Shown here one piece after another: positions 48,803 to 57,571 of a DNA stretch of 64,000 nucleotides. The translations under genes and the position numbers were made by a program. The first letter of the stretch is position 1. Each line of letters begins with the position of its first letter. The stretch comes from Peltaster fructicola. Lineage: Eukaryota > Ascomycota > Dothideomycetes. The stretch is from contig CP051139.1 in NCBI GenBank assembly GCA_001592805.2, positions 62,001 to 126,000 of the forward strand. Direction: 5' to 3'. The notes beneath the pieces are model-generated. The model did not search any database. It was given only the letters and a program-made list of their open reading frames with translations, and was not told where the DNA came from.

Positions 48803-51502
48803 TCAGAATGCAGTGACCTCTGCAGCATGTGGTGCTAAAGCGACATCAGGCGTGTTGTCCTGTGCCTCCGCCATGAGAGCGTTCTCGTAGCCTGCTAGAG
48901 CCTGTGAGTGAAGCTTGAAGGACTCACCCATGAGCTTGGTGATGCTGTAACCATGGTTAGCAATAGCGACAGATAGCAAGAAACGCAGTAACATACCCCC
49001 AGACGACCACCTCGTCAATCATGCTGCCCCATAGTCTTGCAACAGTAGAGCTGAGTTTCTGGCCAAAATTGTCCATCGAGTCATCATCGAACAAATTTCT
49101 GAGCTTCTGATACATGATCTTCTCTTCTTCTGTAGCTGGCTCATCATCATGCTCGACTCGCCATAACCACAGACTGAGTATCACGATCAGATCAAGACCG
49201 CACAGAGGATGTTCGATGCTCCAGTTTGTAGCCGATGTCCTGGCAACCCATCGAATGCCCTGGACAGCGGCGATCTCAATACAGTCGAAACAGTTCTGAA
49301 TGACGTTGAGCATTTCCTGCGACCGCTTAACCTTGTCCCTAGCATGGGTCATTGCCGCAGCGACCTCATAGGAGTCATGATATCGAAGTGCCTCCTGGAT
49401 GGATTTGAGATCGACGAGCAGTCTGGCGCGTGTGTTGCGATACATGGCCATGGCGTTGAAGATCAACGGATGGCCCTTGTGAGGAGCGCTGAGCTGGACA
49501 ACGACGGTCTCTGGCTCACACATCTCCAAAGACTTCTCCCATGTATCGAGCGCGAGTCGGAGCTTGTACTCGGTGACAACGTCCTGAAGCGCCTCAGGAC
49601 TGCGCTTGTGGTACCAAACTTCCAGGAAAAGGGCGTTGATCATGACTCGGGTCGCGAATGCACTATAGCGGGCCACCTCGCCTTGAAAGAGTGCATCGTG
49701 GGCTTCCCTGAACGTCAGTGTTGTGGCAGCAGTCAAATGATCACGCCAGCTGTCCTCGTCTGGAGTCTCGAGATTCCACAGCGTCTCCGAGGATGGTAGT
49801 TCTAGCGTGTCGAACTCGTTGAAGCTGATCGCCGGAGTGTGGTTGTAGGTCAGAGTGAGCAGGCCGAAGAACAGATAGACAGCGAAGTACGTCCGTCTAC
49901 AGCCCTCGTCCTCGATCCACTCCTCATGTGTTGGCTGTCGTCCTTCGCGAGCATCTTGACGGTGCTTGAGCTCGTATCTGTTACCAGCAACCATGTTCGC
50001 AAGCAGACTCTTCATCGAACAAGCCCATTCCAAGCCCTTCGGATCGCCGCTCCAACTTGCGAAGCTCATATTCAGTAGCGAGCTCTGCATCATCCAAAGC
50101 GGGCACTTCCTAGAGCTGAAGTTGTCCTTCTTTTGCAGGAATTGCGCAATGAGCACTTTCGAGCCAATGTGCAGCATGTATGCTTGAGGATGCTCGAAGG
50201 TGTAGAGTGCACCTATCGAGAGGACCGAGAGCAGCAATGGTGCTGAGACCTTGCCTGTGTCGAAGGAAGCTGGATGCAGGAAGGGCAAATGATGATGGAA
50301 GAAGCTAAAGTACGTCGACAAGTATCGGTTGAGAACGGACAGAGGCGGTAAGCTGAATGTGCCGACAAGTGCCTGCTCGCTGTCACAGTGGCGGATGTTC
50401 TCCATGATCTGTTTGATCTGCTCTTCATTCTCGATCTGTGGTGCCTTGGCTACGGTACATTGCTGTGGTGGGCCAGGTGATTTCCTATAATCGACAGGGG
50501 ATACAGGACCGATGATAGAGGAGATATTCGTCGGGAATGGAGACAGAGCATCTGGTGTAGCGAGGCCGGCCATCAAGGACGGTGCGTGGAACGAAGGTAG
50601 GCCATCGTTCGATTGTCCCTCGCGACGGTCCATTAGTGGAGGAAGCGTATTCGGATTCGACGAGATCGACGCGGCTGTTGGGTATGGTAGGAAGTCGTGC
50701 TGAGCATCACCGCTGGAGGTGATACTTGATGGCTTCGCCTGGGACACCGTCTGAGGCAGCATTTGATCCCAACCATGCATCTGCGGCAGCGTCATCGATC
50801 CAGGGTACGGCAGTGATGGTTCCATCAGCTGTGGACCGTGTGGTGTGATAAGAGGCTCAGACGGTATCGACGAGGTATCCTGACCAGACATAGCCGCCTT
50901 CTGAAAGTTCGCCATCAGCATGGCAGCCTGCTCAACACCGAAGGGATCATTGCTGTCGCCGAACTGCTCAAGGGCAGCGTCATCTAGCTCAGGCAGCTTA
51001 GAAGATGCCGCCACCGCCGCTGCAGCATTGTTCGTAGCTGTAGTCACAACAACCTTATTCCTTCTCTTATTGTCGCTCTGGAGTGGTATGCCGCCGTCTT
51101 TGGCGTGGACTGTACGATCATGACGGAGGAGAAGATCGCGACGGACGAAGGTGCTGCGACACTTCATACACTTGAACGGTCGTTCTTTCGTGTCTACATG
51201 AAGTCAGTATGGTTATTATCATGATGCTTCTCTTGAGCTTGCTTAAGCCGCGCCGACGAACAACGCGCATCACAGGTCAAGTGGGTAGAGGATGCTCAGG
51301 TGTGTTGCTACTTACGAGATCTTTCGTGTCGCGAACGATGCTCACTGCGACTGAATGCGCGATTACAGAATTGACATTTGTATCGCTTCTCCTTCTCTTT
51401 ATCAGGCGCTGCGGTATTGGAGGCTTTGCGACCGGTGGTGCTGGGCAACATGGCATTCGATGGCGCAGGCTGCACGTTCTGTGCTCCTGCGATTGCAGAC
51501 AT
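48803..51502 (-). CDS. C2H2 zinc-finger transcription factor with fungal-specific regulatory domain
   Basis: Three exons, 51316-51502, 48997-51193 and 48803-48944, give 841 residues; introns are 122 and 52 bases. Finger 1 is YKCQFCNRAFSRSEHRSRHE, and its last His is made across the exon 1-2 junction (C|AC), which confirms the splice. Finger 2 is FKCMKCRSTFVRRDLLLRHD followed by RTVH. A Gln/Ser/Pro-rich linker with possible activation sequence follows. The middle and C-terminal part is a helical fungal_trans-type domain (RYLSTYFSFFHHHLPFLHPA, WMMQSSLLNMSFASWSGDPK, GCRRTYFAVYLFFGLLTL). The third exon supplies ITKLMGESFKLHSQALAGYE. Such Adr1-like factors act in the nucleus on carbon or nitrogen metabolism; the target here is unknown. 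Confidence 0.93.
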
Positions 51503-53847
51503 TGTGGTGTGTTATCTCTCGAGAGATGTGCCGGCTTCGATGGATGTTGAATCGAGATGAAATGGGTACGATGTGCCGGCGCGAACAGAGTGTGGTGGTT
51601 AATGTTTGAAGACGGGTTGAATGGATTGCAGCATCACCACTGTCGCGCTCATAGGAAATCGCCAGAAGAGATCCTGTGCCAACACTTTGCGTCGTAGGGT
51701 GTTCCTCTTCGATGAATCGCCGTATGCGGTGCCTGTGTTTCGATGGCTCCTAGAGGTTGTTGTGTAGGTAGAGGGGTATGTACTGAGGGGCGGACGCGAT
51801 TAATCTGGGTGGCAGGAATTTCTGGGAGAGGAAAAGTGAGTCGCGAGAAAGGGAGCGCGCGCCCCGTGTCCCTCTGCTGCTGGTAAAGAGGTGTAGGATC
51901 CTTGGATGATCTGAGCTGATAACGCCTTTTTTTCTCAGTTGGAAGAGAGGGCAGTGAGCAGATCGCAAGAAGGCAAAGGGCGAAGCAAGCACAGATGCTG
52001 CCACTACTGCAAGACGAGCGGGTTGTGCGGGCGTGTCAAAGCAGGCAAGACCAATTTACTTTTGGGCAAGAACACAAACGCAGCCATAGACACGACTACT
52101 CATCATCGACCATCAGCAGCACCACCACCGAGAGCAGCAGAGGGGCAATCTTCCGATAGGATCACTTGTTCTGGGCTTTTCACACGCCAGGCCGACAGTA
52201 GCCTCTGCCGTCGCTGTTTGACGGTCGCCGGGGAGATGTTTTCTCACGCACGCTATTGTCTTAGATGAAGCCGTGCACTCGGCTGCTCCAAGGCCAAAAT
52301 GAGATCGCTATAGCATCGACATCATCATCATTATCATCAGCATCATCATCGTCTTCCTCCTCCGTCCTTTGACGCAGCAGCAACCAGCGAGACGCGTGGG
52401 GTTGGCGACGCCTGAGACATATAGATGGTGAAGCCCACTGCCAGCGATCTGTCGTGCTGCCAGACCAGTCGATGCGATCCTATCCATAGCAGCGAATGAA
52501 GGCATGCACATGCTGGTTGTCGACTCCTACTGGCGCGATCGCTACGTGGACTATAAAGGCTTCCTTTAATGGATGCGGCGTCCGAGTTTCTGTTGAGACG
52601 ACACCTCGATGCGTGGGCGACAGCAAGGCCCCATGTCCCTTATCTGATGTCGTTGCGCTCACCGCTGCCTGCTCAGCTGCAGCTGCTCATGCATACCTGT
52701 CCACCATGCATGGAGTAGCCGTTAGCCTGAAGCCGCGGACTCTTGTCAAGCTGCCACCATCCGGCCGGTATACGAGCTCAAAGAGCAATCTCATCGACAC
52801 CAAGACACCAAGACACCTCGGCATCATAAGACAACTTGTTCCTTCGCAATGAGAGGAGAGCGTGAGTGCATCCGTGCGTTGCAGCAAATGATCATGACGG
52901 CATCGTCATCTCTCTCCTTTTCGCCCATTTTTAAATCGTCGGCATTATTCCCAGCTTGTCTCATAAGCTTCGGCATCTTCACTGCCTTTTGAGAGTCCGT
53001 GTCAGAAGAGGAGCCTGGTCTCCCGTGTCCTTGTCTTTGGAATCTAACGTTACCGCTAATGGCACGGGGAAGACGCCTCCCCTTGTCACCGACACTGGAT
53101 CCACTGTCATCGAATCTTCTCTGCGTTCTGTGCGAAGTGGGATGAGGAATGAGCAACGATGAGCAGACACCTTGAGTTGCAGGCACAGCATGCCTTACTG
53201 TGACACGTGCTGCTGACGAAGTTCTCAATGCACTCTTGATGGACGCGCCGTCTGACCACAGACCCCAACAACACAACGTAGGACATGTGCTATTGTGTCA
53301 CTCAAGCATGCTGCTCAGCTTGTATCTGTCGACAGCAAACACCTTCTGCTATTATCTGTCATCAGGATTGAGAGCTACTTCCGGTCCGGCTGACCCGTCC
53401 GAAACGATAGAGATTGACGTCTCCACCACTCGATCCCTTGCGTCGATGTGCTATGATCGGAACTCTGTCAACCAGGTCCAGACTCGATGTGTCACTCAAG
53501 GACACAAAGCTGCTGTGTGGTTGCACCATGTGGAACGACATGTCAGCCGCATTCCTCTACCGGTTCCTGCATCAAGATCGTCGGTTGATCGCAGATCGTC
53601 AAGATGGCTGCTGACTTGGCCGTCATTTGGATGATGAGCCAAATGCTGTCGCAAAGAGCAGCTGTCTTCTCAATGATGGGAGCATCATCACGAGCTATCC
53701 GTTGCAGGTTGGAGCAGTCGCTATTGAACCACAGCTGCACTGATTATCGCACTACTGTGAGGCTGAAGAAATCGATACTCTAAAGCTATATCGAGAAATG
53801 TCGTCATCCGCGATACCATCCCTCCTTCTCGTAACAACGACAGTATC
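51503..53847. other. Longest intergenic region (2.3 kb), no supported gene
   Basis: It lies between the divergent starts of the C2H2 regulator (-) and an FAD monooxygenase (+). The part near 51503-52300 probably holds the regulator's long leader and promoter, as is common for fungal transcription factors. A CAT/ATC trinucleotide run lies at 52312-52351. Frames at 52496-52852 and 52824-53276 are open but overlap on opposite strands and lack domain features. Confidence 0.5.
52312..52351. repeat. Imperfect ATC trinucleotide repeat
   Basis: About a dozen ATC/ATT units run here, broken by one TTATC and one AGC, and are followed by TCC units. It reads GAT on the minus strand. It sits about 0.8 kb upstream of the C2H2 regulator and is not inside any gene I support. 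Confidence 0.85.
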
Positions 53848-54942
53848 ATGGCACCACAGGTAAGTATCATCGGAGCAGGCATTGCAGGTCTTGTCTTGGG
53901 ACAATGTCTACGCAGACGTTCCATACCTGCCACCATCTTTGAGAAGTCCAAACAGATCCCAGCACTGCAGAATTTTGGCATCACTCTCCAAAACCATGTC
54001 GGTCAGCGTCTGGTGCAAGAGCTAGACCTTGACGAGACTGCCTTCATCAATGACAACGCCGTCCATAGCAAGAGTGACCCGAACGGTCCTCTTCGCGTCA
54101 ACAGGTCTGCGTTTCTGAGAACCCTGGCGAAAGATCTGGACATCAAGTGGGACCACAAGCTGACTGGATTGAGTCGAGGCACACGACACAAGCTGGAGTT
54201 CGAGCATGATGGTGCTAAGCAGACGTACGAGGCTGAGCTTGTCTTCGTGACTGACGGTGTACACTCTGCAGCCAGGAACTCGCTCAACATCAAGAAGGAT
54301 GCCTTCCATCTCGAAGTACTGCCATTCGTGGTGTATAACGGCAAGAGACGCTTCTCCAAGGAAAAGCTTCCAGCTGATCTCGAGGGATGCCTGTCGCCGA
54401 ACGGCATTTCTCATCTTGTCAATAGCGTCCTTCTGCAGATCACATCAGGATACAGCACGAGGGAAGAGCTTGCCATCAACTACACGTTGTCCCGACCTGC
54501 AGAAAGCTCAGATGACGAACTGCTAGGCCGTAGTAACGCTGATGCAGAGTCTCTCGCTCGTCGCTTCTTGGACGAGGCATCACAGCTCCCTGACCTACAG
54601 GAACCATTCAAATCTGTGTTCGACCCGGTTGTCATGAAGGACGACCGACTGCTGCACTGGCTTATGCGGTCGGCGCTGATTGACTCTTCGACAGCAGAAG
54701 AGCTTGTTCACAAAGGTGTTGTCCTGCTCGGTGATGCAGCAAGCCCACAACCGATCCTGGGAGGTTATGGAGCCAACGCTGCCATCATGGACGCCTTCGC
54801 TATTGCCAAGGCCACCGACCCATCTGGTAGTGTCAACATCGCTGCATACAGAGACCTGCACGCCCAGTGGAAGACCTGGAAAGCTGATGCTGAGCAAGCA
54901 ATCGGCGATATGCATCGACCATCAGCTCGGGCATCAATCTAA
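53848..54942 (+). CDS. FAD-dependent monooxygenase (PHBH fold)
   Basis: A single exon of 364 residues. The N-terminal Rossmann motif VSIIGAGIAGLVLGQCLRRR binds FAD, and GDAASPQPILGGYGANAAIM contains the GD motif that contacts FAD ribityl/phosphate. A DG signature is seen as VTDGVHSAARN. These three mark the group A aromatic hydroxylase-like (PHBH/UbiH) fold. It is shorter than most members, with no thioredoxin-like C-terminal domain. There is no signal peptide or membrane segment. The substrate is unknown and no cluster partners are next to it. Its stop codon overlaps that of the convergent leucine-rich gene. Confidence 0.93.
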   Translation: MAPQVSIIGAGIAGLVLGQCLRRRSIPATIFEKSKQIPALQNFGITLQNHVGQRLVQELDLDETAFINDNAVHSKSDPNGPLRVNRSAFLRTLAKDLDIKWDHKLTGLSRGTRHKLEFEHDGAKQTYEAELVFVTDGVHSAARNSLNIKKDAFHLEVLPFVVYNGKRRFSKEKLPADLEGCLSPNGISHLVNSVLLQITSGYSTREELAINYTLSRPAESSDDELLGRSNADAESLARRFLDEASQLPDLQEPFKSVFDPVVMKDDRLLHWLMRSALIDSSTAEELVHKGVVLLGDAASPQPILGGYGANAAIMDAFAIAKATDPSGSVNIAAYRDLHAQWKTWKADAEQAIGDMHRPSARASI

Positions 54943-56432
54943 AGGTAGTTCCAGCCAAGGTCGACTACGATCGGTTGGCAGCCATTCTTGACTCTGAAGG
55001 TGTTGATGCAATCGACAGCCACAAGTACAGACTGCTCAGCCAAGATCCAGATTACATGTCGCTGGCTATCAGCACTTTCCAACTTCGAAACACCCAAATG
55101 ATCAGCCAATGCCGTCAAAGCAGGCACTCGAAAGTGCATGGCACGACCGGTGGATATGATTTGCGTAGGCTTTTTGACTCTCCACGGCGCATCATCATGA
55201 TACTGTCGAGCACACCGAATGAATGCGAGGTTTCGCCAAGTCGTGGATAGCTCACCAGCCACTCGAGTCGAGTCAGGAACTTCTGACCAGCCAACAAGCT
55301 CATCTCGACGGCCTGAATCTGCTAAGGCCATCAACCATGACTGATTTCCATCGATATCGAGCCATTGCAAGCGCAGAAGATTGTGGCTGAGCTGTCGTAG
55401 CAGAGCTCTTGGTTCGGCCATGTCCTGGTCGAACTCAGAATAGAAGTCAGAGCCACCAGCAGCCACAGACAGGCCATGGCGAGTGGTGATAGTCGTGGTA
55501 GTGAGGTTTGGCGTGAGTGTCGGCCGCGGCCAGTGTGCCAAGGAAAGGTGTGTCAATGCTGGCGTAACCTTCGTCAAGCTCAAGAGGTCTTGCCAACGCA
55601 CAGTAGGAGGAGGATGTGATAGGCATAGATGCGTTAGGGCTGAGAAAGGAGACACCATCGGAGCGTTTAACAGGGTCGTCTCCAGCTCTTCCTCCCATGA
55701 CTCTGCAGCCGTACTCGCAGACGTTCCCTTCGTGCGGAGCAGTACTTTCGATAGCTTCGTAAGTGTGAGTGTATCACGACCTATCATCCCAGCAAGATCC
55801 ACCTTTGTCACATCGTCCAGAAGCAATGCTTTCAACCCTTCGATCGAGATCATTGGTCCATAGAAGCTGAGGTATGATAGCAATCTAGATCTCACTTCGG
55901 GCGGCAGGAGAGCAAGCGAGTGATAGTCCTCTTCGTCTAACAAGTGCCAGTGTATCGCCAGCTGCTTCATGCAATAATGTGAGAGTGTTATAGCATCTGG
56001 CGTCTCCAAGCCACACATCCTCGCGAATCGTAATAGCTGCTCTGGTCGTCTTCGATTCTTATCCTCCTGTCCTTCCTCGACCTTAGCAGGGCTATTAGGT
56101 GCACTGCCATTTCGGTTGCCATGAAGCCAACTATCTGGTGGAGCTGGTCCAGGTGTTCTCAGTCTCTCTCGTGTACGGAGGCCAGCTCTTGCTCGCGGAG
56201 GAGCACTTTCTGGTACGCCGAGGATTTGTCGTAGTGCTGGTGGCACACTGGGTTGATTGACAGTCGCTGCGATCTCTCGTTTCTTCTGAGCGGCTGCGGT
56301 CGGATCTGCCAAGCGTAGTCCGTTCAACCGATCGGTCACTGACGTCTGGTTATCGTTGTCTGCTGATGTTGACGTCTTGCTTGACGATGCGCCTTGTAGT
56401 CGTTTGAAATCATATCTTTTCTGCTTCGGCAT
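54939..56432 (-). CDS. Leucine-rich orphan protein
   Basis: A single exon of 497 residues. The first 130 residues are basic and disordered (KKREIAATVNQP, RARAGLRTRERLRTPG). From about 145 the protein is helical and Leu-rich (LLPPEVRSRLLSYLSFYGPM, ISIEGLKALLLDDVTKVDLA), with LRR-like turns (FSALTHLCLSHPPPT, ALTHLSLAHWP, LLRLQWLDIDGN). I do not recognise a named family; the LLPPEVRSRLLSYL segment recalls an F-box-like helix but is not convincing. The frame extends six codons upstream only to a GTG, so the ATG of MPKQKRYDFK is the start. The stop overlaps the stop of the convergent FAD monooxygenase. Function is unknown. Confidence 0.78.
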   Translation of the reverse strand: MPKQKRYDFKRLQGASSSKTSTSADNDNQTSVTDRLNGLRLADPTAAAQKKREIAATVNQPSVPPALRQILGVPESAPPRARAGLRTRERLRTPGPAPPDSWLHGNRNGSAPNSPAKVEEGQEDKNRRRPEQLLRFARMCGLETPDAITLSHYCMKQLAIHWHLLDEEDYHSLALLPPEVRSRLLSYLSFYGPMISIEGLKALLLDDVTKVDLAGMIGRDTLTLTKLSKVLLRTKGTSASTAAESWEEELETTLLNAPMVSPFSALTHLCLSHPPPTVRWQDLLSLTKVTPALTHLSLAHWPRPTLTPNLTTTTITTRHGLSVAAGGSDFYSEFDQDMAEPRALLRQLSHNLLRLQWLDIDGNQSWLMALADSGRRDELVGWSEVPDSTRVAGELSTTWRNLAFIRCARQYHDDAPWRVKKPTQIISTGRAMHFRVPALTALADHLGVSKLESADSQRHVIWILAEQSVLVAVDCINTFRVKNGCQPIVVDLGWNYL

Positions 56433-56740
56433 GAATTCACTGTAACTCACACTCGGTGCAGGGCTTCGTTAGTCGCTCCAGAGGTTGTGGTGAATAACGA
56501 CGAGAGGCTGTGTAGTCAAGTGTTTGGTGGCGAGTGGAGTCACTTTGAGTCAACAGCAATTTCTATGTTTGTCACAAAACAACCTCAACTATCCTTCTAG
56601 TCTCCCCAGAATCGCAATCGGACGGAGCAGATCTCTAGCCATGCGGCGTGTCGTCCTCCGCGTCTCAAGACTCTCGACAATCAGTCCTTACTATCGATGG
56701 ACAAGCTAAGCGTTCGCCACGACATGACACCTTCCTATGC
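56433..56740. promoter_or_regulatory. Divergent region with a short uORF
   Basis: This separates the leucine-rich orphan (-) from the SRR1-like gene (+). An upstream ATG at 56641 opens a 22-codon frame ending at 56709, just 31 bases before the SRR1-like start. If transcribed it could dampen translation of the main frame. No other element is seen. Confidence 0.4.
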
Positions 56741-57496
56741 ATGATGGCTTCGCTAGAGACCGACGACTGGACATTCGTACCAGTGAAGAAGGGACGCAAA
56801 CGAGGACAACAGCTCGAGACACCTGCTCATGATCTCTTCTCGATCGATAACGATGCCACCGTGGACGTCATTCGTGCTCAGCTCGACCAACACAGAGCTC
56901 GCTGGTTGAAGAACGATTTACGACCAAGCATATTCAAATGCTTCAAGAACCTGAATCTCGCCGATCGACCTTCAGTCACATGTGCCATCTGTATGGGCGT
57001 CGGGAGTCTTTGTAGCAACAACCTGGAGCATCGTGGGCGCAGCATGACACAACTAGCAGTCTTCTTGGATATTGCAAAACACCTTGAGGGACTATACGCT
57101 TCCACCATCGACCTCTATGCACAAGAACCACGACTTACAGCAATCGACAATGAACTACTCACGTCTCTCGGCTTCACAACTCTACACCTTGCAAAGGATC
57201 ACGGAAGAGACAAAACAATAGGTCCTGCTGCCAAGTACATCAACGAGCACACCTTCGTTGCAGACTTCTTTGTCGATATAGCCATCACGCAACAGATGGC
57301 AAGCTTCAAGATTGGCCTGCTGACGAGTGCACTGCCGATGGCGATTGAGAATGGTACAGGATCGACAGTGCCAACTCGCGATCTCTGGCGGAAGCAGTAC
57401 AGGTGGTGCAAGCTCACTAGCAACGACAAGGACGAGCCAGCGCTGAGTGGTTTATATGCTTGTGTGTTAAATGAAGAGGAGGACACTGAGGAGTAG
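56741..57496 (+). CDS. SRR1-like domain protein
   Basis: A single exon of 251 residues. After a short N-terminus (DDWTFVPVKKGRKRGQ) comes the SRR1-like core: a glycine-containing block CMGVGSLCSNN, then SMTQLAVFLDIAKHLEG, LYAQEPRLTAIDNELLTSLG and later TFVADFFVDIAITQQM. SRR1 proteins take part in light/clock signalling in plants and in heme or stress responses in yeast (Ber1); the biochemical function is unsettled. Two in-frame ATGs (56741, 56744) are possible starts; the frame upstream of them has no ATG. It is convergent with the 824-residue orphan, 75 bases apart. Confidence 0.85.
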   Translation: MMASLETDDWTFVPVKKGRKRGQQLETPAHDLFSIDNDATVDVIRAQLDQHRARWLKNDLRPSIFKCFKNLNLADRPSVTCAICMGVGSLCSNNLEHRGRSMTQLAVFLDIAKHLEGLYASTIDLYAQEPRLTAIDNELLTSLGFTTLHLAKDHGRDKTIGPAAKYINEHTFVADFFVDIAITQQMASFKIGLLTSALPMAIENGTGSTVPTRDLWRKQYRWCKLTSNDKDEPALSGLYACVLNEEEDTEE

Positions 57497-57571
57497 CATT
57501 TCCCATGTTGGTCTTCACTTCCCAAATATCTCCGTGTAACACAATTCTTTGGCAACATGTGTCATTCGATG

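Noticed and set aside
52496-53276. Two opposed frames in the 2.3-kb gap
   Set aside because: They overlap head to tail, have no domains or splice support, and show no start context.
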